Source: Anaerolineales bacterium (GTDB taxonomy: Bacteria > Chloroflexota > Anaerolineae > Anaerolineales > UBA11579). From it: DNA of 64,000 nt. The stretch spans positions 62,001 to 126,000 of the forward strand of contig JAHCIH010000002.1 in assembly GCA_026129335.1 (NCBI GenBank). The letters run 5' to 3'. Under the pieces are notes generated by a model that had not been told where the DNA came from, made no database searches, and worked only from the letters and a program-made list of their open reading frames with translations. Numbering within the stretch: the first letter of the stretch is position 1; every line of letters begins with the position of its first letter. Made by a program: the position numbers and the translations under genes. Below, piece after piece: positions 43,094 through 51,818 of this stretch.

Positions 43094-44698
43094 ATGCGCA
43101 TCTTCAAGAACCTGACCCTGTATCACGCCGCCATCGCGCTGCTGCTGGCCGCCTTCCTGCTGTATGGCTGGGCGTTCATCCAACGCACCGTCATCGTGGT
43201 GGACGGGCAGCCGATGCACGCCCTGTTCGACGACGCGATGATTTCGATGCAGTTCGCCAAGAACTTCGCCCGCGGCGACGGCCTGGTGTGGAACGCCGGC
43301 GGCGAACGCGTGGAAGGCTTCAGCAACCCGTTGTGGGTGCTGGTGATGGCTGTAGTACATCTCTTCCCCACCCCGCTCACCGAGACCAGCTTCTACATCA
43401 AGCTGATCAGCCTGGCTTGTCTGCTGGTCAACCTGTTGATGGTCAAGGGGTTGGCTGAGCACTTCTCAACCAATCGGCTGGTGGCGCTGGCGGCCGTCTT
43501 CCTGACCGCCTTCTACTTCCCGCTGAACAACTGGAGCCTGCAGGGCATGGAAGTTGGCCTGCAAGCGCTGCTGGTCAGCGCCGGGCTGCTGCTGGCCCTG
43601 CGCGCGCTGCAGGCCGGGCGCTTTCAGCCCTGGACCTACGTGCTGTTTGGCCTGGGCGTGCTGCTGCGCATGGACACCGCCGCCCCTGTGGTGGCCGCGG
43701 CGGCAATGCTGGCCTGGATAGACCCGCAGCACCGCCGCCAGCACCTGGCCGGCGGGCTGGCCGCGGTGGGCGGCGTGCTGCTGGCGCTGACCCTGTGGCG
43801 GTTGGCCTACTACGGCGACGCGCTGCCGAACACTTATTACCTCAAGCTGGGCACCGGTTCGACCATCTTGCGGGTCAGCATCGGCCTGCGCCGCTTGTGG
43901 GATTTCGTCTGGGCGTCCAACTGGGCCATTTTCGCCCTGCCGCTGCTGCTGCCCGCCCTGGACAAACGCAGGGCCCTCTGGCCGCTGTACGCCGCGGTGC
44001 TGGCCCAGGTGGGCTACAGCGTATATGTGGGTGGAGATGCCTGGGAACACGTGGGCGGTGCCAACCGCTTCATCGCCGTGGTGATGCCGCTGTTCTTCGT
44101 GCTGTACAGCCACGCGCTGGGTGAGCTAACCGCTTTGGTGGTGGCCGCGGTCAAAGACAAGAGCGGCCGGGCGGCGCTGGTTGCCCAGGGGGCCATGCTG
44201 CTCTGGGTGGGTTTAAGTTTAGTCAACCTGAATACCCTCTTCGTGCAAAATGCTTTCCGCATGTGGACCTTGCAAAACAAGCCTGTCTTCGTATCCGGCA
44301 CTGAGCGCTATGCCGGGATGGGCTTGACCATAAAAGAAGTGACCACACCGCAGGCGACTGTGGCCCTGGTCACCGCCGGGAACATCCCGTACTTCGCAGA
44401 GCGGCCCAGCATCGATCTGCTCGGCAAGGTGGACCCGGTAATCGCCCGCTTGCCTGCCCGCCTGAACGCCAGCCTGTTCGAGCCGGGCAATTACCAGCCC
44501 GGGCACAACAAGTGGGACTACGCCTATTCCATCGGGGTGCTCAGGCCGGACGTGGTCGCCCAAGTGATGGACGCCTCACAGGAAGAGGCCATGCCTTATC
44601 TAGTGGATTATGAAATGCACTTGATTGAGGGCATCCCCTATTACTTCCGCAGCGACTCCCCACACGTGCGCTGGGAACTGCTGTCCCCCGAAAGCTAA
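43094..44698 (+). CDS. GT-C fold membrane glycosyltransferase, second of a tandem pair
   Basis: A 534-residue paralogue of the preceding protein with the same layout. Matching segments are LFDDAMISMQFAKNFARGDG, VWNAGGERVEGFSNPLWVL, YSVYVGGDAWEHVGGANRFI and TAGNIPYFAERPSIDLLGK. The two genes are separated by one base and read together. The paralogues differ mostly in the transmembrane parts, so donor specificity may have diverged. The C-terminal outer domain is retained. The last four bases overlap the end of the convergent Gfo/Idh/MocA gene, and no terminator lies between. Confidence 0.78.
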   Translation: MRIFKNLTLYHAAIALLLAAFLLYGWAFIQRTVIVVDGQPMHALFDDAMISMQFAKNFARGDGLVWNAGGERVEGFSNPLWVLVMAVVHLFPTPLTETSFYIKLISLACLLVNLLMVKGLAEHFSTNRLVALAAVFLTAFYFPLNNWSLQGMEVGLQALLVSAGLLLALRALQAGRFQPWTYVLFGLGVLLRMDTAAPVVAAAAMLAWIDPQHRRQHLAGGLAAVGGVLLALTLWRLAYYGDALPNTYYLKLGTGSTILRVSIGLRRLWDFVWASNWAIFALPLLLPALDKRRALWPLYAAVLAQVGYSVYVGGDAWEHVGGANRFIAVVMPLFFVLYSHALGELTALVVAAVKDKSGRAALVAQGAMLLWVGLSLVNLNTLFVQNAFRMWTLQNKPVFVSGTERYAGMGLTIKEVTTPQATVALVTAGNIPYFAERPSIDLLGKVDPVIARLPARLNASLFEPGNYQPGHNKWDYAYSIGVLRPDVVAQVMDASQEEAMPYLVDYEMHLIEGIPYYFRSDSPHVRWELLSPES

Positions 44699-45681
44699 AC
44701 CAACTCGACCCGGCGGCCTTCGGCCGCCGAGCGGTGCACCGCCTCAACGATGCGCTGCGCCTGGATGCCGTCCTCCAGCGTGCACAGCGGAGCCGCCTCG
44801 CCGCGAGCCACAGCGGTGAAGTGGCGTATCTCGTCCAGGAACATGTCGTTGCGGTCGAAACCGGCCGGCGCGGGAAACTCGCGGCTGCCGCCGCTGGCGG
44901 GCTGCACGCGCAGCAGCCCGTTGGTCGCATCCCAATGCAGCGACCCCTCACTGCAAACCACCTCCAGCCAGTGGGCAGCAGGGCGTTGCAAATAGTTGAG
45001 CTGCACCGAGGCCAGCGCGCCGTTGGCCATCTCCAGGCCAACCTCGGCCTGATCTTCCACTTCGATGTCCAACTGGCCGCTGCGGCGTGTGATGGCCCAC
45101 AGAGAGCCCACATCGCCCAGCAACCAGCGCAAGTAATCGAACGGGTGGCATAAGGTGAGCACCACGCCGCCGCCCAGGTCGCTGCGGGCGCTGTAGCCCT
45201 GGCGGTAGTCCTCCCAGGGATGCCAGCCCGGCAGGTATTCGCCCCAGTGGGCGCGGGCGGACAGGGGTTCGCCCAGTTCGCCGGAGGCGAGTACTTCGGC
45301 AGCCTGCTGCAAGCCGGGATGGAAACGGTATTGGAAGCCGACCAACGCGCCCCCGCCGCCCGCCACCAGAGCAGCTTGCAGCTCAGCGACGCGGTCAAGA
45401 GAATGCGAGATCGGCTTTTCGAGCAGCAGGTGGCAGCCGGCTTCGGCGGCCGGGATGGCTACGTCCAGGTGCAGGGCGGTGGGGTTGGCCACGACCACCG
45501 CATCCGGCTTATGCGCCAGCGCAGCCGCCAGGTCGTTCTCGACCACAAAGCCGTCCAGTTCCTCATCAGGCAGCGAGCCGCTGCGCGTGCGATAGAAGAG
45601 GATGTCTTTCTCGCCGAGGGTTTTGAGGTTGTGGAAATGGCGGCGGCCGATGGAGCCGAAGCCGGCGATTAGGAACTTCAC
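44695..45681 (-). CDS. Gfo/Idh/MocA family oxidoreductase
   Basis: A 328-residue NAD(P)-dependent sugar oxidoreductase. FLIAGFGSIGRRHFHNL is the N-terminal dinucleotide loop, HLLLEKPISHSLDR contains the EKP motif that lines the active site, and GVVLTLCHPFDYLRWLLG has the late catalytic histidine region (H-x-x-D). The substrate is probably a nucleotide-linked or free sugar of the glycan pathway. The GTG at 45681 overlaps the stop of the sulfotransferase gene (TAGTG). It is the last gene of the 17-gene unit and overlaps the convergent GT-C gene by four bases. Confidence 0.86.
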   Translation of the reverse strand: MKFLIAGFGSIGRRHFHNLKTLGEKDILFYRTRSGSLPDEELDGFVVENDLAAALAHKPDAVVVANPTALHLDVAIPAAEAGCHLLLEKPISHSLDRVAELQAALVAGGGGALVGFQYRFHPGLQQAAEVLASGELGEPLSARAHWGEYLPGWHPWEDYRQGYSARSDLGGGVVLTLCHPFDYLRWLLGDVGSLWAITRRSGQLDIEVEDQAEVGLEMANGALASVQLNYLQRPAAHWLEVVCSEGSLHWDATNGLLRVQPASGGSREFPAPAGFDRNDMFLDEIRHFTAVARGEAAPLCTLEDGIQAQRIVEAVHRSAAEGRRVELV

Positions 45682-46703
45682 TACCAGTCCTGGTCTTGCT
45701 CGTAGCCCCAAGTGACGAGCATGGAGCCGGCGGTCTCTTTGAAAAGCTGCTTGTCCCTTGCGGTGAACAGCTGCTTCCAGGAGCCGCGCTTGCCCTTCTC
45801 CAGCGCCGAGGCCAGTTCGGGCGCTTTCTGGCTCTGCCAGTCGGCATCCGGGTTTTGGCCCATCTCAGCTTGCACACGGGGTTCGAGGGTTTCAGGGTTT
45901 ACGCCTAAAAAAGTCCACAGTTTGGAGAGCATTTCGTAGGGCCGCGCCAATAAATCCTCATAGCGCAGTGAAAAATAGCGCGCGCCATACAACTGGTGGC
46001 CCAGCCGGTCGGTCTCGGTGACATTATCTACCCAGCTCTGCGCCATGCTTTTGAGCGCCTGAGGGGTGAACACAGAGCGCTCCCCGGCCAGGAAAGGCTC
46101 AGGATCACTGGCGAAATCATCGCGCAGTTTCAAGTCCGTCTTGTTGAGGAACTGCGCGCCGTCGATGAAATTCTGGAAACGGTGTGAGACCAGCGTGTCG
46201 CGGCCGTCACGCACAATGTTGACCAGGCTGGCATCGGGGTACAGGCGATGCATCTCGCTGACCGCCTTGCCGCCCAGCAGCACGTTGGGGCTCTTGTCGC
46301 CGACCACCTGTTTGCCCTCGCGCAAAGCATCGCGCTCCAGGATGTAGTCGCTCATCGCCCGCAGGGCCACCGGGGACATGTCCCGGCCGCGGTTCCAGCG
46401 GTTGCTGCGCCGGGCCAGCCAGTCTTCGTATTTCCTGTCAGCGAGGATGCCGCTGAGCAGCGGGGGGCGGGTGAAGAAGTGCGCCTGCCAGTTGCAGTGC
46501 ACATCGGGGTGCACGCGCACCAGGCGGGCCAGCAGCGTGGTTCCGGAGCGAGCATGCCCGAAGATGAAGAACTTGGGCATGGGGAAGAACTGCTGGATTT
46601 CGGCCAGATCTTCCGGGTGGATGGGCGGCACCTCGCGCAGGTCGCCGGCATCGGCCTGGCCGGTGAGTAGCAAGCGCAGGGCGCGCTGGATGCGGTTGCT
46701 CAT
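45681..46703 (-). CDS. Sulfotransferase
   Basis: A 340-residue sulfotransferase. The PAPS loop is FIFGHARSGTTLLARLV near residue 47, the 3'-phosphate motif is VNIVRDGRDTLVSHRFQNF, and the late motif is YFSLRYEDLLARPYEMLSKL. The C-terminal KQLFKETAGSMLVTWGYEQD ends like the 30134-30997 protein. ATG 46703 overlaps the glycosyltransferase stop (ATGA). It is the only sulfotransferase in the 17-gene unit. Its PAPS must come from the Sat-CysC product encoded in the other unit, so the two units are functionally linked. Confidence 0.88.
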   Translation of the reverse strand: MSNRIQRALRLLLTGQADAGDLREVPPIHPEDLAEIQQFFPMPKFFIFGHARSGTTLLARLVRVHPDVHCNWQAHFFTRPPLLSGILADRKYEDWLARRSNRWNRGRDMSPVALRAMSDYILERDALREGKQVVGDKSPNVLLGGKAVSEMHRLYPDASLVNIVRDGRDTLVSHRFQNFIDGAQFLNKTDLKLRDDFASDPEPFLAGERSVFTPQALKSMAQSWVDNVTETDRLGHQLYGARYFSLRYEDLLARPYEMLSKLWTFLGVNPETLEPRVQAEMGQNPDADWQSQKAPELASALEKGKRGSWKQLFTARDKQLFKETAGSMLVTWGYEQDQDW

Positions 46704-48136
46704 GGCCGCTGTCCCAATCGCGAGAGCAGGTATTCTGCGGTGCGCCGGCCCGCGCCGCCATCGGTGAAGGTGCACTCGCGCTCCACGAAGGCATCGCGCT
46801 CGGCCTGGTCGGCCTGCGGGTCTTGCAGATAATGGTTGATGGCCGCGGCCAACTCGGCGGGCGTGTAGGCCACGCGCCCCGCGCCGGACTGGCGGAAGCG
46901 CGAGTGGGTGGGCCAATCACCGATGCGCGACAGCGGCAGGGTGAACTTGCCCGGCCAGCCGACCGGCGAATCAATGCAGGCGCTGACCACCGGGCGGCCC
47001 TGCACCGAGGCTTCCACCACCATCGTTGAATACACGGTCAGAAACACGTCGGAATAGGCCATCATGGATGCTTTTTCGGGCATATCTTCCCCCGAATAAT
47101 AGCCCAAAGAGCCGCCGAGGGGCACCGGTTCGACTACGTGAACATGGGGCATGCGCGCCGCCAGAGCGCGGATTTGTTCGCGCTCGGCGGCGAAGCGTTC
47201 CACATCCATGAAGTGGTTGGGGTGCAGGCGGATGAGCAACTGACTGGGGGCGGCCAGCCGATCATTGGCGACCAGTTCCGCCAGGGCTTCGATATTTTGG
47301 ATGTTGGGCGAAAAGGTGATGAAGCTGCTGGCGTAGGCGATCAGCTTGCGCTTCGGGTCCAGCCCGTGTTGGGCGAAGTATTGCTCGCGGGGCAATAACC
47401 ACTCGTCGCGGAAATAGCCATCGTAGGAGGGGATGCCGCCGATGTGTACGCGCTCCGGGTCCCAGTCGGAGCCCTGTACAAGTTCGTCTTTCTGCAGCTC
47501 GGACCAGCAGGTGATCCAGTCCACCGGCGCGCCGGGCAGGCTATAGCTGCTGCTGTTGTCCCAGCCCACGATGACCGCGGCGGTGGGCACGCGACGAGCA
47601 GCCGCCTCACGCAGCAGGTAGCGGTCGTGGCGCCAGCCGGGCGTGCTGGCCACGACCAGCTCAGGCTGGTACCTGGCAAACAGGTCGGCATAGATGTTCG
47701 GGGTGAAGCGCTGCTGGGCACGCACCAGGGCGCGCCGCGCAGGGCGCCATGACCGCAGGGCAGCAACGGCCAACTGCATGAACCGGAACAGCCGCTTACG
47801 GCGCGGCCCCGCTTCGGCGCGTACCTGCTGGATGTAGCTCTCCACCGCCTCGAGGTTGATGCGCCTCGACGCGCCGGCCCGGCGCAGAAAGTCCAGCCAC
47901 CATTGCCAGAAAGGGGACACGGTTTTGAAATACGCCTCGGCCTGCGCCAAGCGCAAACCCTCGATAATCAGGCCCGGGCGGCCAAAACGGCGGTTGATCT
48001 GCTCCACCAGGCCATCGTCGGTCAGCAGCACCACCTCGACGCCTGCTTCGAGCAAAGTGCTCAGGACGTCGCTCTGCAGGAAATAGACCACCGCCAGCCC
48101 ATGGTCGGCGCTGATGAAGATACGGGACTTGGCCAT
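46700..48136 (-). CDS. GT-B like glycosyltransferase or glycerophosphotransferase
   Basis: A 478-residue protein. FISADHGLAVVYFLQSDVLS begins the first Rossmann half. The middle has RYQPELVVASTPGWRHDRYL and VIVGWDNSSSYSLPGAPVDW. The second half has LIRLHPNHFMDVERFAAERE, the LGYYSGEDMPEKASMMAYSD stretch and VFLTVYSTMVVEASVQGRPV. The HPN and STMVVEA segments match the donor-binding half of CDP-glycerol glycerophosphotransferase-like and capsule-type transferases. The sugar or polyol is unknown. It starts two bases from the stop of the GT-A gene upstream. Confidence 0.7.
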   Translation of the reverse strand: MAKSRIFISADHGLAVVYFLQSDVLSTLLEAGVEVVLLTDDGLVEQINRRFGRPGLIIEGLRLAQAEAYFKTVSPFWQWWLDFLRRAGASRRINLEAVESYIQQVRAEAGPRRKRLFRFMQLAVAALRSWRPARRALVRAQQRFTPNIYADLFARYQPELVVASTPGWRHDRYLLREAAARRVPTAAVIVGWDNSSSYSLPGAPVDWITCWSELQKDELVQGSDWDPERVHIGGIPSYDGYFRDEWLLPREQYFAQHGLDPKRKLIAYASSFITFSPNIQNIEALAELVANDRLAAPSQLLIRLHPNHFMDVERFAAEREQIRALAARMPHVHVVEPVPLGGSLGYYSGEDMPEKASMMAYSDVFLTVYSTMVVEASVQGRPVVSACIDSPVGWPGKFTLPLSRIGDWPTHSRFRQSGAGRVAYTPAELAAAINHYLQDPQADQAERDAFVERECTFTDGGAGRRTAEYLLSRLGQRP

Positions 48137-48138
48137 TC

Positions 48139-49110
48139 TCAGTTGCGATGGAGCCGGTCAAAGCTCCAGCCGTGAATCCTTTGCAGAAGTTTGCGCAGCG
48201 GCCCCCAGCGCCAGATACCGGCGCTTTGGGCGGGTTTTTCGGCGCGAGACAGTGCCTGGTCTGGGCCACCCGGCAGATCTTCGTGACTCGGCAGCGTATT
48301 GCCCATGTGCTGCACATGCCACTCGGCGGTGCACAGGCGCAGGTAACCCGCCTTGTTCATCGACTCGTCCAGCAGGCGCACGCGGCCCATCGGCCGCTCG
48401 GCGGGGATGGGCAGCACCGCCTGCAGGGCGGCTTTGGGGGCGGTGAACTGGAAGTGCGCTGCACCGGCGTAATAGTGGCGGCCTTTGGCGCTCAAGCGTA
48501 TCGCCTGGTTCTGCGCGTAGAATTCGCGCGCCTGTTCCTGGGTATCGCCCAGGCTGCGAGCGTGCCGCCAAAAATCCTCCCAGGGCAGTAACTCGCCGCG
48601 CTCTAACTTGATACCGCGCTGGCGCTTTGCCCAGCTGAGCGTGGCGCTGGAGTATTTCTGGGGGACGAGCATGGGCATGGCGGTGACCATGCCAGCTTTG
48701 GGGAAGGCACGCAGCGCATCCAAGCTGGCTTGCAGCCAGCCTGGATGGAAGTAGACGTCGCTGTCCGCATAGGCGACCGCCTCGCCCGGCGCGGCGGCGA
48801 AAGCCGCATTCCAAGCGGCCGGCTTGCCCAAATTGCGCTCGGAAAGCCAGAGGTGCTGGATGCGCCCCGCAGCCTGTTCTGCCAGCAGATACTCGCGCAC
48901 TGCAGCGCAGCTGCCGTTGTCGAAGACCAGCAGATCGTATTCGCCCTGCGGGGTGTTGGCCTGCAGGCTGCCCAGACAAAGCTTGAGCACCTCCAGGCTT
49001 TCGGCGTAATAGCCGCTGAGGAAGGGGATGTAGACCAGCACCACCACCGTCACCGGGGCGGGGGGCGGGATGTGCTCCACAGACTTGACCGGGTTTTGGC
49101 CGATGCGCAT
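48139..49110 (-). CDS. Family 2 glycosyltransferase
   Basis: A 323-residue GT-A protein. PVTVVVLVYIPFLSGYYAES, YDLLVFDNGSCAAVREYLL, LSERNLGKPAAWNAAFAAAP and VAYADSDVYFHPGW (with the DSD metal motif) are clear. LRLCTAEWHVQHMGNTLPSH follows the acceptor-binding part. The C-terminal 50 residues are basic. It shares one base with the next gene's start. The donor and acceptor cannot be inferred. Confidence 0.84.
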   Translation of the reverse strand: MRIGQNPVKSVEHIPPPAPVTVVVLVYIPFLSGYYAESLEVLKLCLGSLQANTPQGEYDLLVFDNGSCAAVREYLLAEQAAGRIQHLWLSERNLGKPAAWNAAFAAAPGEAVAYADSDVYFHPGWLQASLDALRAFPKAGMVTAMPMLVPQKYSSATLSWAKRQRGIKLERGELLPWEDFWRHARSLGDTQEQAREFYAQNQAIRLSAKGRHYYAGAAHFQFTAPKAALQAVLPIPAERPMGRVRLLDESMNKAGYLRLCTAEWHVQHMGNTLPSHEDLPGGPDQALSRAEKPAQSAGIWRWGPLRKLLQRIHGWSFDRLHRN

Positions 49111-50018
49111 TATCCGGCTCCTGTGTGGGTCAGCCTGCGGCGCAGTTGGCGCAGCAGGATCAGCAAACGCCAGCGCAGCCCGCTGCCTTCCAACTCATCC
49201 GGCTGCAGCCAGCGCTCCAGGCCGCGAAGGAAGCGCACCAGGCTCCAGGGGGCCTGCTGCACGCGGCCGCCCACCAGGCGGTGGCGCAGTTCCATCAGTG
49301 TGTACATTTTGCGCCAGCCGCCGGCCAGATCGGCATTCTCAAAGGTCTCGGGGTGCCGCTGATGGCCTTCGCCTTTGGAGAGGTGTGCATAGTCATGGTT
49401 CTGATGCACCACGGTCAGATCAGCGCTGGCGTTGATGTCCATCCAGGGCTGCTGTACGGCATGGTAGATCATCCAATTGTCCCAGCCGGCACGACCGATG
49501 GCGAAGTCGGGAATCTCGCTGTAAAGGTGGCGAGGAAAGAGAAAGTAATCGCTGCCACCCTCAGGATGCAGGCGGCCGCGGGTAGCCACTTCGGCGCGCA
49601 GGCGTGCGGGCCAGCCGGAGACAAAGTCCAATTCGCTGCGCAGCTCCAAATCGTAGCGCTGGCCCATCAGCACGAATTCAGCGAACTGCTCGCGGACCTT
49701 GAGGGCCAACGGCAGCGTCTCGGGGAAGAAGATGATGTCGGTATTGCTGAAGAGCAGCAGCTCCCCCTGGGCGGCCTCCCGTGCCGCCTGGAAGATGGCG
49801 CTAACCAGCGGCGTGCCGTGTTGGTTGCGGGAGACTGCCCGGATGTGGGTCACGCCCAATTCATGGGCGGCCCCGGCCAGGCCGGGTTCGTCGCCAATCA
49901 GCAGCACTTCCACCTCCGAGCCCATCTGGAGCCAGGAGCGGATGGCGTTGCGCTGGATGGTGCCGATGTGCACATCACTGAACGGCTTGGGGGCGGAGAA
50001 CACGGTCAGCTTCTTCAT
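49110..50018 (-). CDS. GT-A fold glycosyltransferase-like protein
   Basis: A 302-residue protein. KLTVFSAPKPFSDVHIGTIQ at the N terminus, EVEVLLIGDEPGLAGAA, LLLFSNTDIIFFPETLPLAL (the NTD segment replaces DxD), and GSDYFLFPRHLYSEIPDFAI with IGRAGWDNWMIYHA look like a GT-A transferase, a group often seen in actinobacterial and Chloroflexota glycan clusters. Very C-terminal segments are arginine-rich. It overlaps the SpsF-like gene by four bases and the next glycosyltransferase gene by one base. The donor is unknown. Confidence 0.72.
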   Translation of the reverse strand: MKKLTVFSAPKPFSDVHIGTIQRNAIRSWLQMGSEVEVLLIGDEPGLAGAAHELGVTHIRAVSRNQHGTPLVSAIFQAAREAAQGELLLFSNTDIIFFPETLPLALKVREQFAEFVLMGQRYDLELRSELDFVSGWPARLRAEVATRGRLHPEGGSDYFLFPRHLYSEIPDFAIGRAGWDNWMIYHAVQQPWMDINASADLTVVHQNHDYAHLSKGEGHQRHPETFENADLAGGWRKMYTLMELRHRLVGGRVQQAPWSLVRFLRGLERWLQPDELEGSGLRWRLLILLRQLRRRLTHTGAG

Positions 50019-50773
50019 CGGCGCGAGTCCACATCATATTGGCTTTTGTGCTGCACGCCGGCGTTTATCTGTGCCAACTCAGGCTGTTCTTCGAACAAGC
50101 GGAGTACGTCGCCCCAGGCAAATGTGTCGTCCGGGAAGTGCGCCACCACTTTGCGCAGCAGTTCCAGATCCTCGGGCGTGTCCACCGTCCAGCGGTAGTG
50201 GCCATAGTCCGGGTTGTGTTGGATGTGCAGGATGCTGAAGCGCTCTGGGTTCTCGTAGAAGAAAGGCATCACGTGCTCGCGCTGGTGCGGTTCTTGCGCT
50301 TCACGCCAGGCGGTTTCCAGCGCGGCGCGGGTGCAATATTCGGCATCCAACCCAATCGGGATGGTGCGTTCGCCAGGCAGGCGGTTGGCGGCAAAATCCA
50401 GCGGCGGCTGGGCTGCGAGAAAGACACCCAGGTTTTCATCCAGCATCTGTGGGTCGACCAGTGGGCAGTCGCCGGTCAGGCGCACGATGACATCCGCCCC
50501 GCTCTCTTGCGCGGCCTGATGGTAGCGATCGAGCACATCGTGCAGGCTGCCGCGGCTGCAGGGCAGGCCAGCCGCCTCGCAGAATTCGGCGATGGCGTCG
50601 TCTTCTGCGCCCACAGATGTGGCCACCCACACCTGGTGGATGCGCTGCGCTCGCGCTGCCCGGCGGGCGACCCAGGCCAGCACGGGCTGGCCGCCCAGAT
50701 CGGCCAGCACTTTGCTGGGCAGCCGGCTGGAGGCCATGCGCGCCTGGATGATGGCGACCACTTTGCGGGACAT
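50015..50773 (-). CDS. SpsF-like cytidylyltransferase
   Basis: A 252-residue nucleotidyltransferase of the SpsF/PseF group. VAIIQARMASSRLPSKVLAD is the P-loop (QARMxSxRLPxKV), VWVATSVGAEDDAIAEF and RLTGDCPLVDPQMLDE follow, and YRWTVDTPEDLELLRKVVAH is the late TVDTPED motif. Such enzymes activate nonulosonic acids with CTP, and the 51819-52883 synthase gene is next but one. It could therefore provide CMP-pseudaminate or a related donor. It shares one base with the GT4 stop and overlaps the 49110-50018 gene. Confidence 0.88.
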   Translation of the reverse strand: MSRKVVAIIQARMASSRLPSKVLADLGGQPVLAWVARRAARAQRIHQVWVATSVGAEDDAIAEFCEAAGLPCSRGSLHDVLDRYHQAAQESGADVIVRLTGDCPLVDPQMLDENLGVFLAAQPPLDFAANRLPGERTIPIGLDAEYCTRAALETAWREAQEPHQREHVMPFFYENPERFSILHIQHNPDYGHYRWTVDTPEDLELLRKVVAHFPDDTFAWGDVLRLFEEQPELAQINAGVQHKSQYDVDSRR

Positions 50774-51813
50774 CAGGCACCCAGCGCCATTTCGTAGGCC
50801 CGCTGCAAGCCAAGTTTATTGCGCGACCAGTCGGCGCGTTCTTCGGCGATGCGCCGCGCAGTCTGAGCCGCCTGGGGCAGGTCTTCGCTGTTCATCGCCG
50901 AGAGGATGGCGGCGGCCAGGGCATCCTGGTTGCCGACCGGGAAGAACCAACCTTGCTGCACCCATTCACGATTCGAGGGAATATCGGATACGGCGACGGG
51001 TAGCCCGCTGGCCAGCGCTTCTATCAGGGATACCGAAGAGCCGTCACTGTGCGAGGCACTGAGGTAGAGATCCGCGGCGCGGTAATAGGCGGGCAAGTCT
51101 GCCTGGGGAACGGCGCCGGGCAGGTGCACCCGCTCGGCAAGGCCGGAGCGAGCCAGCAGGCTTTCAAAGCGGGCGGCCAGGCTGCCGCCGCCGGGCATCA
51201 GCAGGCGCAGGCGCGGCTGGCTGGGCGCGAGGGCCAGGAAGGCGCGCAGCACTACCTCGGAGCCGTATAACGCTTCCCAGGCGCGCAAGTGCAGCACTAC
51301 GAAGGCATCTTCCCAGCCCAAACGGGCGCGCAGGCCGCCGTCGCCCCCGGCCGGGTTGAAGCGCTGCAAGTCGACACCCCAGGGGAACTGGACGATGCGC
51401 TCAACGGGAAAAGCCAGCTCAGCAGCCGCATCGGCCACCGCCTGGCAGTCTGCGATGAGCACATCGGCAGCGCGCAGCGCCTTGCGCACGCGCCGGCGGG
51501 CGAACCAATTGCGCCGGGCGGTGTGCAGGATGTCCGAGCCCCAGGACATGGCCACCAGAGGATGGAAGCCGGTCTGGGCGGCCTGGTAAGCGCGGGTATG
51601 CAGCGGCCCGGCGTGGACGACATCCGGTTGGAAATCGTGGATGGTCGCGTGCAGTTCTCCCTCCGCAAAGGAGACGCTCTCAGGAAGCGCATGGCCTTTC
51701 ACCTCATCCGCCTTTGCGCCCCAAAACAAGGCTTGATGGCCGGCCTCGGAAATGGCGGCCAAGAAGCGCTGGTCGTGCGGGCCATACTGCTCACTGACAT
51801 ACAGGATCTTCAT
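50773..51813 (-). CDS. Family 4 glycosyltransferase (GT-B)
   Basis: A 346-residue GT4 enzyme. MKILYVSEQYGPHDQRFLAA starts the N-terminal Rossmann half; AMSWGSDILHTARRNWFARR is a typical helix. The C-terminal half has VVLHLRAWEALYGSEVVLRA, LYLSASHSDGSSVSLIEAL and ASGLPVAVSDIPSNREW, the E-x7-E donor-binding region. ATG 51813 was chosen (family start); the frame continues upstream into the synthase gene. It lies between the synthase and the SpsF-like gene, so it may add the first sugar linked to the nonulosonic acid unit, but this is guesswork. Confidence 0.88.
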   Translation of the reverse strand: MKILYVSEQYGPHDQRFLAAISEAGHQALFWGAKADEVKGHALPESVSFAEGELHATIHDFQPDVVHAGPLHTRAYQAAQTGFHPLVAMSWGSDILHTARRNWFARRRVRKALRAADVLIADCQAVADAAAELAFPVERIVQFPWGVDLQRFNPAGGDGGLRARLGWEDAFVVLHLRAWEALYGSEVVLRAFLALAPSQPRLRLLMPGGGSLAARFESLLARSGLAERVHLPGAVPQADLPAYYRAADLYLSASHSDGSSVSLIEALASGLPVAVSDIPSNREWVQQGWFFPVGNQDALAAAILSAMNSEDLPQAAQTARRIAEERADWSRNKLGLQRAYEMALGA

Positions 51814-51818
51814 GCGCG

